A DNA stretch of 64,000 nucleotides from Prevotella sp. E2-28 (GCF_022024055.1 NZ_CP091788.1:2108001-2172000), one strand, 5' to 3'; shown: positions 37,265 to 44,504, numbered from the stretch's first letter. Program-made: numbers and translations. Notes: a model not told the origin generated them from the sequence alone.

Positions 37265-37915
37265 TTATAGTATTCTCAGAACACCGACGAGCCTGTAGTA
37301 ACCGAATATCATGTTCTTTGGAACAGTGAAGTCGGTGTACTCCTCGCGGTTGTAAGATACACATCTTACACAATCCTTTTCGTCGTATATCTTTTTGAAC
37401 TTAGGCCCTTCTGGTGTGTCAAGCAGGTAGTCGTTACCCCACTCTATGATGGTAGACTTCTTGAACGCAAGTTCGTCTCCTCTGTCATACTTTGGCGACA
37501 TTCTGTTGTTCTTGAGTATAAGAGTAAAATCATAGTCTGCAAACTGAGTGATAATTGGCTTCTCTTGACAGAGTTTCCTTTTGTCACCCTCGTAGTAATC
37601 GGATAAGTGGCCACCAGACATGGATTTAGGTAGGCGCGGGCGCGTATCTCCGACAATACGTGAAGCTTCCGACTTATCGCCATACATTGTACCCTCACCG
37701 AACACAAGCCAATCCTTATTTATCTTAGGAAAGGTTTTGAGAATATCAGAACAGAATCCTCGCGGGAAATGTCTCTCACCAGACATAACTTGATGCACGT
37801 TAGCAGGCTGTCTACCAATAGCAATGGCAAACGAACGCTGTGTGTGGCCTTCTTGGTGTATCAGATTGTTAATTCTTTCCCTAAGTTGGTTTTCTTCATA
37901 TTCAGTTCCATTCAT
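37265..37915 (-). CDS. CI/LexA-like prophage repressor (HTH plus S24-type domain)
   Basis: 216 residues from the ATG MNGTEYEENQ; longer starts would run through the operators. Residues about 8-50 form an HTH (TQRSFAIAIGRQPANVHQVMSGE). The C-terminal half has the S24 fold pattern with Ser in NRMSPKYDRGD (catalytic-serine position) and a lysine in GPKFKKIYD, so it may self-cleave upon RecA activation. It should keep the prophage silent by binding the TTACCAA/TTGGTAA operators just upstream. It is transcribed away from the early genes, as in lambda-type switches. Confidence 0.85.
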   Translation of the reverse strand: MNGTEYEENQLRERINNLIHQEGHTQRSFAIAIGRQPANVHQVMSGERHFPRGFCSDILKTFPKINKDWLVFGEGTMYGDKSEASRIVGDTRPRLPKSMSGGHLSDYYEGDKRKLCQEKPIITQFADYDFTLILKNNRMSPKYDRGDELAFKKSTIIEWGNDYLLDTPEGPKFKKIYDEKDCVRCVSYNREEYTDFTVPKNMIFGYYRLVGVLRIL

Positions 37916-37961
37916 AGCACGGTTGAAATAATGTAAATATAACCAAATAAATATTAATATA

Positions 37962-38021
37962 TTACCAAATAGTTTTGCTATTTTGGTAAAACTTTGTATA
38001 TTTGCATTACCAAGTTGGTAA
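37962..38021 (+). promoter_or_regulatory. Prophage early promoter with repressor operators
   Basis: The rightward promoter is TTTG (37974-37977), 19 bases, TATATTTG (37997-38004). Operator 1, TTACCAAGTTGGTAA (38007-38021), is a perfect 15-base palindrome over the transcription start. Operator 2 pairs TTACCAAATAG (37962-37972) with CTATTTTGGTAA (37978-37989) and covers the -33 box. Half sites (TTTTTGGTTAAA, ATCACCAAA) occur further right near 38128 and 38153. Both sites would block RNA polymerase when occupied. Confidence 0.75.
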
Positions 38022-38160
38022 AACAACAAGGCAGCAAAAAGTAATCAACCACGTAAGTAAAACTCCGTAGCGCAAGTGACGATGCAAATATACGGTAAAA
38101 TCACATAAGTTGGAACTTTTTGGTTAAACTTTTAAGTAAAATTATAAATTTATCACCAAA

Positions 38161-38400
38161 ATGGTTGCTAATAAAATAGGCACAGAAGACATTACAAATA
38201 TTGGAGCTTTCGGTCGGCTCAAAGTCACACTCCCCGACTTTGCAGCCGTAGAATCAGCCAAAAACTTAGTAACAAGAGTTAAATCAAGATACCCAAGAAA
38301 CGATGGTTTAACATATACAACGGGAGTAGATAAAAAAACCAACACCTTAACCATCGAGGTCGTAAGACCAGAGGATGTAAAGAGAAAGAATAAGTCGTAG
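38161..38400 (+). CDS. Prophage early protein, unknown (79 aa)
   Basis: First gene after the repressed early promoter. The sequence (VTLPDFAAVESAKNLVTRVKSRYPRNDGLTYTTGVDKKTNTLTIEVVRPEDVKRK) suggests a small alpha/beta fold with a basic tail. I see no helix-turn-helix, so it is not an obvious Cro; it could be another regulator. Confidence 0.7.
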   Translation: MVANKIGTEDITNIGAFGRLKVTLPDFAAVESAKNLVTRVKSRYPRNDGLTYTTGVDKKTNTLTIEVVRPEDVKRKNKS

Positions 38401-38402
38401 GA

Positions 38403-38648
38403 ATGGAGCAAATGAGAACTGCCAAGGTTGATGCGAGGAAATTATGGATGTCCCAAAAGGAAGCCATGAAATACCTCGGTGTAGGCAAGGACTGGCTAAA
38501 GGAACGTAGACTTAACGGAAGTCTGCACTATTCAATGGTCGGAAATACAGCTTTCTATATCAAATCAGAGATTGACAACATTATCATAGACAATGCAGTC
38601 TCTGGCAGGCAGCTATTCAAAAAGGAAAAGAACAACTCTCTTAAATAA
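38403..38648 (+). CDS. Excisionase-like small HTH protein
   Basis: 81 residues with a winged-helix type motif: WMSQKEAMKYLGVGKDWLKERRLNGSLHYSMVGNTAFYIKSEIDNII, the pattern of excisionase/MerR-like domains in which a helix-turn-helix is followed by a beta-wing. Separated by two bases from the preceding gene. It could be the directionality factor for excision or a second regulator. Confidence 0.65.
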   Translation: MEQMRTAKVDARKLWMSQKEAMKYLGVGKDWLKERRLNGSLHYSMVGNTAFYIKSEIDNIIIDNAVSGRQLFKKEKNNSLK

Positions 38649-38688
38649 TTTGGTTAGTTTTAAGCTTTTAGTTTTGATTTTTTCAGCC

Positions 38689-38717
38689 GCCAAGTACCGC
38701 AGTGATGCGCGAACGGC
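38689..38717 (+). ncRNA. Loop-E/GNRA hairpin 4 bases before tRNA-Lys
   Basis: 29 bases: GCC, AAGTA, helix CGCA/TGCG closed by GTGA, GAA, then CGGC. The AGTA/GAA internal loop has the form of a bulged-G (loop E) motif and GTGA is a GNRA tetraloop. The same outline with a different helix precedes the third tRNA. It ends exactly four bases before the tRNA. Confidence 0.6.
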
Positions 38718-38721
38718 AATC

Positions 38722-38793
38722 GGGCCGTTAGCTCAGTGGTAGAGCAATAGGCTTTTAACCTATGGGGCGAGAGTTCGAATCTCTCACGGCTTA
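38722..38793 (+). tRNA. tRNA-Lys (anticodon TTT)
   Basis: Cloverleaf: acceptor GGGCCGT/ACGGCTT (two G-U pairs at the end), D arm AGCTCAGTGGTAGAGC, anticodon stem ATAGG/CCTAT with loop CTTTTAA (TTT), T arm GAGAG-TTCGAAT-CTCTC, discriminator A. No encoded CCA. Phage-borne. Confidence 0.9.
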
Positions 38794-38806
38794 CGAATAA
38801 TATACG

Positions 38807-38829
38807 AGTTCTTTGACATATTGAACACA
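38807..38829 (+). promoter_or_regulatory. Possible boxA-like antitermination element
   Basis: GTTCTTTGACATATTGAACA resembles the boxA region of bacterial rRNA leaders (TTCTTTGAAAACTGAA type). It lies 14 bases after tRNA-Lys, inside the tRNA transcript. No antiterminator protein is visible, so this is tentative. Confidence 0.3.
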
Positions 38830-38948
38830 AAGTATTACATTCAACGAGAATATTAACGCTGATACGTCAGCAAGTAACAAACTTATATAAACAACGCAAA
38901 AGGACGTTGTGTAGGTGAAAGTCCTACGGAAGTATTACCAAGACCAAT

Positions 38949-38968
38949 AGCCCTCAAGTGAGAGGGCT
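38949..38968 (+). ncRNA. Hairpin 3 bases before tRNA-Trp
   Basis: A seven-pair perfect stem AGCCCTC/GAGGGCT with loop AAGTGA, ending three bases before tRNA-Trp. It occupies the position of the loop-E hairpins of the other two tRNAs but has a different internal structure. Confidence 0.5.
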
Positions 38969-38971
38969 GAT

Positions 38972-39044
38972 GTACCCTTAGTTCAGTAGGTAGAACGCTG
39001 GTCTCCAAAACCAGAGGTCGCATGTTCGAGTCGTGCAGGGTATG
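38972..39044 (+). tRNA. tRNA-Trp (anticodon CCA)
   Basis: Acceptor GTACCCT/AGGGTAT, D arm AGTTCAGTAGGTAGAAC, anticodon stem CTGGT/ACCAG with loop CTCCAAA (CCA), T arm GCATG-TTCGAGT-CGTGC, discriminator G as expected for Trp. No CCA encoded. Confidence 0.9.
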
Positions 39045-39127
39045 CAATGTTCTTTTCATAAATCACGAAAGCCCACAGGTGTGTGAGCATCAGAAATGAC
39101 TTTTGATTGTCATACTTTTTTACTTAT

Positions 39128-39156
39128 GCCAAGTATCTCTGTGAAGAGAGAACGGC
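39128..39156 (+). ncRNA. Second loop-E/GNRA hairpin 4 bases before tRNA-Met/Ile
   Basis: 29 bases: GCC, AAGTA, helix TCTCT/AGAGA closed by GTGA, GAA, then CGGC. Identical to the hairpin before tRNA-Lys outside the helix, and the helix differs by paired changes. Ends four bases before the tRNA. Confidence 0.6.
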
Positions 39157-39160
39157 TAAC

Positions 39161-39234
39161 GGACTTGTAGCTCAGTCGGTTAGAGCAGAACACTCATAAT
39201 GTTAAGGTCACGGGTTCGAGTCCCGTTGAGTCCA
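39161..39234 (+). tRNA. tRNA with anticodon CAT (Met or Ile2)
   Basis: Acceptor GGACTTG/TGAGTCC, D arm AGCTCAGTCGGTTAGAGC, anticodon loop CTCATAA (CAT), T arm CACGGG-TTCGAG-TCCCGT, discriminator A. Acceptor C1 mismatch typical of initiator tRNA is absent, so it is elongator Met or lysidine-type Ile; sequence alone does not decide. The first anticodon-stem pair (G27-A43) is mismatched. Confidence 0.85.
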
Positions 39235-39249
39235 CTAAACAGATTTAAT

Positions 39250-39417
39250 ATGGATATAAATGTTAGTAAGTCTGACTACAAATCTCTTCTCTCACTGATT
39301 GACAAGTCTGTCAACATCATAAGGTCTAAATCGCCAACAACGAGAGAATATAATGTAGCACGACAACTCTGGAATATCAAAAAGAAAGTTGAACGTAATA
39401 ATAACCAAAAACAATGA
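39250..39417 (+). CDS. Small prophage protein, unknown (55 aa)
   Basis: MDINVSKSDYKSLLSLIDKS...: helical, Lys-rich at the end. The start chosen lies after the tRNA. Its stop overlaps the next start (ATGA). Function unknown. Confidence 0.6.
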   Translation: MDINVSKSDYKSLLSLIDKSVNIIRSKSPTTREYNVARQLWNIKKKVERNNNQKQ

Positions 39418-39605
39418 CAAGTAATTTATTTACAACTGCCCAACACAGCAATCATGTGAGGCAGATTGAATGTTATCCAGAATGCGGAAGGGAGAATGAC
39501 GAGTTTGAAGAACTGGAAGAAGATGACGATGAAGTATGTAATGACGGCTATCGTCTTGACCCCGCTTTCGGCTCATGGGAAGAAGTGAACGGAATGTTTT
39601 TATAG
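39414..39605 (+). CDS. Small acidic prophage protein, unknown (63 aa)
   Basis: 63 residues with an acidic run (FEELEEDDDEVC) and three Cys. Overlaps the preceding gene by four bases. No family recognised. Confidence 0.55.
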   Translation: MTSNLFTTAQHSNHVRQIECYPECGRENDEFEELEEDDDEVCNDGYRLDPAFGSWEEVNGMFL

Positions 39606-39640
39606 AAAAATGGTAAAACATCTATCAAAAGAAAAAGAAA

Positions 39641-40504
39641 ATGGAAAACGAATTGACGATTATGGATGCCCAAGTTGAGGTTATTCAACCAAATCAAGGA
39701 AACAGCTATGGCGCACTTGAAGTTCTTAATCGCTCCGAGGTTGACTCTCAGATTGCTACAGCAAAGCAATATCCGAGAAATCTTGCCCGTGCGCTCAACA
39801 ACATTGAGACATTGGCAACTATGGACGAAGAAACCGCAGAGTCGTGCTTCTACGCCCTAAGACGCGGCGGTAAGTTACTCGAAGGCCCTTCTGTAAGAAT
39901 GGCAGAGATTGTAGCATCCGCATACGGCAATCTACGTGTTCAAGCCCGTATTATTGCCAATGATGGAAAGTTTATCACTGCACAGGGTGTTTGTCACGAT
40001 TTGGAAACCAACTACGCTGTTTCGGCAGAGGTAAAACGCCGCATCACTGACAGCAAGGGGCATACTTTCTCCGAGGACATGCAGGCTGTTACAGGAAACG
40101 CAGCATGTTCTATTGCAATGCGTAATGCCGTGTTCAAGGTTGTTCCAATGGCTATGTTCAAGAATGTCATGGGAAAGGTTAAACAAGTATCAATCGGCAA
40201 GTCGCTTTCTCTTGAAGAGAGCAGAGGTCGCATGATTGACTACTTCGGGAAACTTGGTGTTGATAAGCAACATATCTTTGATTACTTGTCGGTTGACAAG
40301 ATTGACGAGATTGACATTGATATGGTGTGCGAACTTCGAGGTCTTGCCAACGCAATCAAGGACGGTCAAACAACAATTCAAGAAACATTCTATCCAAAAC
40401 CAGTCGATACGGCAAATAATGTAGAGGCAAAGCCAAATGCAGACTTGTTTAGTGGCGGTGCGCAAGATGACAAGCCGAAGACTGAAAAAAAACAAAAAAT
40501 CTAA
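39641..40504 (+). CDS. Putative phage ssDNA-annealing/recombination protein
   Basis: 287 residues. The first 200 (QYPRNLARALNNIETLATMDEETAESCFYALRRGGKLLEGPSVRMAEIVASAYGNLRVQARI..) are well structured and the last 50 are a disordered Lys-rich tail, as in phage annealing proteins. This type of protein sits beside YqaJ exonucleases in Bacteroidota phages, as here (three bases before it), which suggests it anneals single strands in a two-component recombination system. It is not a clear RecT or Erf, so the role rests on context. Confidence 0.5.
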   Translation: MENELTIMDAQVEVIQPNQGNSYGALEVLNRSEVDSQIATAKQYPRNLARALNNIETLATMDEETAESCFYALRRGGKLLEGPSVRMAEIVASAYGNLRVQARIIANDGKFITAQGVCHDLETNYAVSAEVKRRITDSKGHTFSEDMQAVTGNAACSIAMRNAVFKVVPMAMFKNVMGKVKQVSIGKSLSLEESRGRMIDYFGKLGVDKQHIFDYLSVDKIDEIDIDMVCELRGLANAIKDGQTTIQETFYPKPVDTANNVEAKPNADLFSGGAQDDKPKTEKKQKI

Positions 40505-40507
40505 GTG

Positions 40508-41272
40508 ATGGAACAACGTTCGCAAGAGTGGCAGTTGGCACGACTAGGAAAACTGACTGCCTCTGAAATACACGTCCTGATGAATGACAGGACGGAGAAA
40601 ATGACAGACGAGGAGTTGGTGGCTTTCAAGGCCGCCAACCCTAAGTCAAGAGTCTCAACGAAGAAAGTGCCGTTCAACGACAGCACTTTCGCCTATCTCA
40701 ACCGAAAGGTGATGGAAAACTATCTACCTGTCAACTCCAGCAACCAGGAGGCCGTGAATGCAGTTGACGAGTATATAGAGCAACATTCATACTCTTCCCG
40801 TGCTACCGACCACGGTGTGTTTTGGGAAGATACGGCAAGAAGCTTGTATGCCGAGAAGATGGGATACGAGGTACTGCAAGTAGGATTTGTTCCGTACGAA
40901 AAATACCCAAATCTGGTAGGTTGTTCTCCAGACGGAATGATTCGCCAAGAGAACGGTGGACTTGAATGCAAGTGCCCTTTCACACTCGAAAAGCACTTGA
41001 AGCATTTCCTGTACACTTCCGCAGAAGAGTTGCGTGAGGAAGAACCTGAATACTACTGGCAATGTGTCATGGGTATGCTTGATACTGGATGCACGTTCTG
41101 GGACTTCGTATCTTACAACCCCTACATCAGCAAGTCTAAGCAGATGAAGATTCTCAGAATAGACCGCAATTCTGACGACATTAACCTTCTGGCAGATAGG
41201 ATAGACCTTGCGGTAGATTATATGAAGAAAAAGTTCGAGGAAATCGAACAAGCACAAATAATAATTAAATAA
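40508..41272 (+). CDS. YqaJ-type viral recombinase exonuclease
   Basis: 254 residues. The PD-(D/E)XK core is visible: HGVFWEDTARSLYAEKMGYEV with the conserved Glu, GCSPDGM with the Asp, and LECKCP with the E-x-K pair. YqaJ/lambda-Exo family enzymes digest one strand from double-strand ends to give substrate for an annealing protein. I chose the ATG after GTG because of the RBS-like AAG upstream. Partner of the preceding gene. Confidence 0.85.
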   Translation: MEQRSQEWQLARLGKLTASEIHVLMNDRTEKMTDEELVAFKAANPKSRVSTKKVPFNDSTFAYLNRKVMENYLPVNSSNQEAVNAVDEYIEQHSYSSRATDHGVFWEDTARSLYAEKMGYEVLQVGFVPYEKYPNLVGCSPDGMIRQENGGLECKCPFTLEKHLKHFLYTSAEELREEEPEYYWQCVMGMLDTGCTFWDFVSYNPYISKSKQMKILRIDRNSDDINLLADRIDLAVDYMKKKFEEIEQAQIIIK

Positions 41273-41280
41273 TTACAATT

Positions 41281-41589
41281 ATGAAAGAAGAGAAAAAAAT
41301 GGAAAGTGAATTATTAAAGAAAGTTGATAACTTCACAAAAGAGATTGAGTCGGTTTTTACCGACGATGAAAAACAGCACAAGGCAGTGCTTCTTATCGCA
41401 ATCGACGAAGATGTTGATGCCGAAAACTGTATAATTCAAGGTGTGATGCGAGGCAAACGTTCCGTGTTATGCCGCGGCATTGCTGGGGTGATGAAAGAGA
41501 ACAAAGATGTAAGCAATGTTCTTGAAGAGGGTGTTGATTTTTATCATTTCACACAGAACCCATTAAAGACAATTAAAAGACTCTTTTGA
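41281..41589 (+). CDS. Prophage protein, unknown (102 aa)
   Basis: 102 residues with a Lys/Glu-rich N-terminus and an alternating beta pattern (AVLLIAIDEDVDAENCIIQGVMRGKRSVLC). Located between exonuclease and SSB-like genes, so probably part of the replication module. No family recognised. Confidence 0.6.
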   Translation: MKEEKKMESELLKKVDNFTKEIESVFTDDEKQHKAVLLIAIDEDVDAENCIIQGVMRGKRSVLCRGIAGVMKENKDVSNVLEEGVDFYHFTQNPLKTIKRLF

Positions 41590-41599
41590 AGATTTGTAA

Positions 41600-41935
41600 A
41601 TGGAAGACATTAAAAATCTCTTTGGCCAGTTAGACCTAACGGTGTTGGGTCAACTGTGCCGCCAACACCCACAGCTCATAAAGAAAGTGAATTTTCGTGA
41701 TGGCGAGCACCAGTTATTGAATATTGACGTTCTTGCAAAACAGCAGGCAGACCAATATGGCAACGCGGCTGTTATCAAAGCATCTTGCAAGAAAGACGAC
41801 AGAAAGCAGAACGTAAACTACTATATTGCCAACCTTAAAGTTTCAAACTATCAGGATAACGGCAATCAGCAGCAGACATCAAATCAGAACGGTGGTAGTC
41901 AGCAGCATACAGACGCAGACGATTTGCCATTCTGA
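41600..41935 (+). CDS. Small SSB-like protein with DDLPF tail
   Basis: 111 residues. The last residues (DADDLPF) are the acidic tip with terminal aromatic used by single-stranded DNA-binding proteins to recruit partners. A Gln/Asn-rich linker (QQQTSNQNGGSQQ) precedes it, as in SSBs. The N-terminal 75 residues do not read as a normal OB fold by eye, so it may be a distant SSB analogue. Gene context (exonuclease upstream, initiator downstream) supports this. Confidence 0.5.
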   Translation: MEDIKNLFGQLDLTVLGQLCRQHPQLIKKVNFRDGEHQLLNIDVLAKQQADQYGNAAVIKASCKKDDRKQNVNYYIANLKVSNYQDNGNQQQTSNQNGGSQQHTDADDLPF

Positions 41936-41945
41936 TGTGTAAAAC

Positions 41946-41975
41946 AAAACAGGTGTGTAAAAGCACCTGTTTTTC
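41946..41975 (+). terminator. Terminator after the SSB-like gene
   Basis: AAAACAGGTG pairs with CACCTGTTTT (ten pairs) with an 8-base loop; the T-run is in the 3' arm and continues TTTTCTCTT. Confidence 0.7.
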
Positions 41976-42031
41976 TCTTATTGAGTCGGTGTTCAATTTG
42001 ATTATTCATTAACAATCTAAATTCATATTTT

Positions 42032-42226
42032 ATGGAAAAAGAGAAGAACATTAAAGACCTCGGATGCGCAAACGTATGGTGGGGTAATGAGGATTCGCTT
42101 GAGTTCCGACTTATTGAAATGACAAGAAAGGCGGGCTTGAAATTTACGGAAGAACGTATTGATTCAAACAATTTTAGGTACATCTGTAAGGAAGCGGGGT
42201 TGACCTATCGTACTATTCGCTCTTGA
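42032..42226 (+). CDS. Prophage protein, unknown (64 aa)
   Basis: 64 residues with charged N-terminus and a helical end. It lies one base before the replication gene, so it is likely co-translated with it. No family recognised. Confidence 0.55.
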   Translation: MEKEKNIKDLGCANVWWGNEDSLEFRLIEMTRKAGLKFTEERIDSNNFRYICKEAGLTYRTIRS

Positions 42227-42227
42227 C

Positions 42228-42956
42228 ATGAATAAGATTATCCGTAAGAAGAACGAGAACTATACGATTATCAGTAACGTAATATTGCGTGATAGCCGTA
42301 TAAGCCTCAAGGCAAAAGGTCTAATGGCACTTGTAATGTCATTACCACCTAACTGGGACTTTACTATCCGAGGGCTTATAGCAATCGTAAAAGAGGGCCG
42401 TGATGCCATTTACGCCTCTATTAAGGAGTTGAAGCAGTTCGGGTATTGTGACGTGATTGTGTGTCGTGACGAAAGAGGTAAGCTATTGGGAAACGACTAC
42501 GTTTTCTACGAAGAGCCTCAGCTTGCATCAATGGTAAGTTTGCATCCATATACGGAAAACCCGTATCTGGATAATCCCGATACGGCAAACCCGCCACAAA
42601 TAAGTATAGAAGAGAATAATAACTTAAATAATAACACTACAGCAAGAAAGGTACGTCGTTTTACAAAACCTTCGGTTGAAGATATTGATGCTTACTGCAA
42701 AGAGAAAGGTTATAATATCGATGCAGAGCATTTTTGGAACTACTACGAATCAAAAGGATGGGTAGTTGGTAAGTCACCGATGAAGAGTTGGAAAGCAGCG
42801 ATAGCCACTTGGATAAAGACAGACAAAAATGGGAGAACCAAAGAAATTAAACAGCCTAATCTCTTTACCGAAAACCCTTCCGACGACCAAATGGTCAGAG
42901 ACGCAGCTAGCCTTATCGACAGCCTTGCAGCAAAGAGGCGCAATGGTTGTCAGTAG
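42228..42956 (+). CDS. Phage replication initiation protein, winged-helix and DnaD-like tail
   Basis: 242 residues. The first 100 form a winged helix (SLKAKGLMALVMSLPPNWDFTIRGLIAIVKEGRDAIYASIKELKQFGY), the pattern of phage replisome organisers. The C-terminal part (EHFWNYYESKGWVVGKSPMKSWKAAIATWIK) is the common C-terminal domain found in these initiators. It should bind the phage origin and load helicase. An origin may lie inside this gene or near, but I see no clear iteron array. Confidence 0.75.
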   Translation: MNKIIRKKNENYTIISNVILRDSRISLKAKGLMALVMSLPPNWDFTIRGLIAIVKEGRDAIYASIKELKQFGYCDVIVCRDERGKLLGNDYVFYEEPQLASMVSLHPYTENPYLDNPDTANPPQISIEENNNLNNNTTARKVRRFTKPSVEDIDAYCKEKGYNIDAEHFWNYYESKGWVVGKSPMKSWKAAIATWIKTDKNGRTKEIKQPNLFTENPSDDQMVRDAASLIDSLAAKRRNGCQ

Positions 42957-43473
42957 GTTTGGTGATGACAAGAGTTTTATGATGAAAGCCAACCCGTCTG
43001 CGCAGGTGGCATTTGGCGCAAACCCAAAGGCTGCACTCATGGGTGACTATCCAACCCTTCAAGACATCAATACGGCTTACGGGAACGGGTTCTCTACAGA
43101 GTGGCTCATTCCAAGCCTTGTAAACCTTTCGCAACATTCTGGCGCAAAGAATCTTACTCAGAATCAGATAATAGAACTGGCAAATATTATATCTACTGAG
43201 TATAGACACCTAAAGATTACAGAGGTTCTTTTGTTCTTTTATAGATTCAAGAATGGCTGTTACGGACGCTTCTACGGGCAGGTAGACCCAATGGTTATCA
43301 CCTGCGCTTTTAGAGAGTTTATGAAAGAACGTAATGCGATGCTCGATAAGTATTACAGAGAGCAACAGGAAGAACGTGAGCGTGAAGAAAGAAAGAAACC
43401 AACTATATCTTACGAAGAGTGGCTTGAACTCAAGAGGGAGCGCGAGAGTCAGCAATCCAAAACTGATGAATAA
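42943..43473 (+). CDS. Prophage replication-module protein (176 aa)
   Basis: 176 residues from an ATG overlapping the initiator end by 14 bases. Earlier in-frame starts would overlap by over 100 bases and are unlikely. The middle (FYRFKNGCYGRFYGQVDPMVITCAFREFMKERNAML) and the Glu/Arg-rich helical end resemble accessory replication proteins seen after initiators in Bacteroidota phages. Role unproven. Confidence 0.55.
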   Translation: MVVSRFGDDKSFMMKANPSAQVAFGANPKAALMGDYPTLQDINTAYGNGFSTEWLIPSLVNLSQHSGAKNLTQNQIIELANIISTEYRHLKITEVLLFFYRFKNGCYGRFYGQVDPMVITCAFREFMKERNAMLDKYYREQQEEREREERKKPTISYEEWLELKRERESQQSKTDE

Positions 43474-43475
43474 GT

Positions 43476-43715
43476 ATGATACCAAATAAGAGATATATTC
43501 CCATCAATAAAATATTCACCTTTGGTGGGATGCAACTGATAGTTGCTGCAACAGAAAATAATACACCATCATGTGCCAAGTGCGTGTTCAGTGACAGTGA
43601 GCGCAAGAAGAAAAAACTTAGTAGTTATTCTTGCTATCTACACCGACTCGATTGCTCGGCACATTCTAGAAAAGATAAACATCATGTCGTTTTTAAAGAG
43701 TATTGTCCATCATGA
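43476..43715 (+). CDS. Cys-rich small prophage protein (79 aa)
   Basis: 79 residues with five Cys, including CAKCVF, and three His near the end, which suggests a zinc-binding fold. Two bases after the preceding gene. No family recognised. Confidence 0.55.
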   Translation: MIPNKRYIPINKIFTFGGMQLIVAATENNTPSCAKCVFSDSERKKKKLSSYSCYLHRLDCSAHSRKDKHHVVFKEYCPS

Positions 43716-43785
43716 ATTTTAATGTAGGAGACAAGATAAAGAGTGTGACAAGTATGGATGCGAATAAATTAAAGGAGAATAGACT

Positions 43786-44184
43786 ATGACAACAATTAAG
43801 AGTTATGCAGACCTTTCTCAGAGTAAGACTCTGAGTAAAATACTTTCGCATGAGAGTGCGGATTTTGGTTGGAATGTATTTGTAGATGGTACATCAAGAA
43901 TCCTACCTATTAATGACTGGGATTTGGTTAAGGATGGTAGTGGTAATGTAAAGTTCTTCCACGCTTGGAGTTTGGCTGCATTGCTTGAACAACTCCCTTA
44001 TGAGCTGTGTGACGATGATGGTAATTCATCGTACTTGCAAATCAACAAAGAGGATGATGTGTACCAAATTGTATATACAGACCCTTACGGGGATTTTGAA
44101 AGTATAGAAACTGATAGGTATGATGATTTTGTTGATGCTTGCTACGAAATGATATTAAAGTTGAATAAATTAAATTTGTTGTGA
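43786..44184 (+). CDS. Prophage early protein, unknown (132 aa)
   Basis: 132 residues, acidic, with alternating beta and helix (AWSLAALLEQLPYEL, DRYDDFVDACYEMILKL). No DNA-binding motif. The start follows AAGGAG at a good distance. Function unknown; first of a run of closely packed small genes. Confidence 0.6.
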   Translation: MTTIKSYADLSQSKTLSKILSHESADFGWNVFVDGTSRILPINDWDLVKDGSGNVKFFHAWSLAALLEQLPYELCDDDGNSSYLQINKEDDVYQIVYTDPYGDFESIETDRYDDFVDACYEMILKLNKLNLL

Positions 44185-44186
44185 TT

Positions 44187-44405
44187 ATGAAAGCAAACGA
44201 AATGCCTAAGAGAATTTACCTCTTCGATTACAATGATGCAATGGTGACACCCATTGAATGTGACACCGTGTATGTTAGGGAGGATGCCTTTATTGAGAAG
44301 GCTATCGAATATATGATTACACATAATATGCAAGCACTTGGGATTAGTTGTAAAATGGATGAATGTATTATTGAGGACTTTAGAAGATATATGAAAGGAG
44401 AGTGA
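44187..44405 (+). CDS. Prophage early protein, unknown (72 aa)
   Basis: 72 residues: KRIYLFDYNDAMVTPIECDTVYVREDAFIEKAIEYMI. Two bases after the preceding stop. No family recognised. Confidence 0.55.
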   Translation: MKANEMPKRIYLFDYNDAMVTPIECDTVYVREDAFIEKAIEYMITHNMQALGISCKMDECIIEDFRRYMKGE

Positions 44406-44409
44406 TGGT

Positions 44410-44502
44410 ATGAAAGATTACATAGACGTAATATATTTCCTAAGCATAGCGATACTTTGTGTACAGATTATCACTCTTGTAATAACATTGAAAAATAGAT
44501 AA
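44410..44502 (+). CDS. Single-pass membrane peptide of 30 residues
   Basis: The frame encodes MKDYIDVIYFLSIAILCVQI followed by ITLVITLKNR: a short soluble start, one membrane helix and a basic end. It has a GGAGAG-like element upstream and ends two bases before the next gene, which fits the packed operon. Too short for standard gene callers. Function unknown. Confidence 0.5.
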   Translation: MKDYIDVIYFLSIAILCVQIITLVITLKNR

Positions 44503-44504
44503 TT

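Noticed and set aside
38881-38945. Group I or II intron-like sequence between the tRNAs (GGTGAAAGTCC...)
   Set aside because: Short hairpins only; no conserved intron core, exon junction or reading frame for an intron protein.
42829-42942. N-terminal extension of the protein encoded at 42943-43473
   Set aside because: It would overlap the replication initiator by 128 bases; an ATG with normal overlap lies downstream.
43713-43748. Tiny frame starting MNFNVGDKI
   Set aside because: It stops after 11 codons, so there is too little to support a gene despite the resemblance to known small phage proteins.
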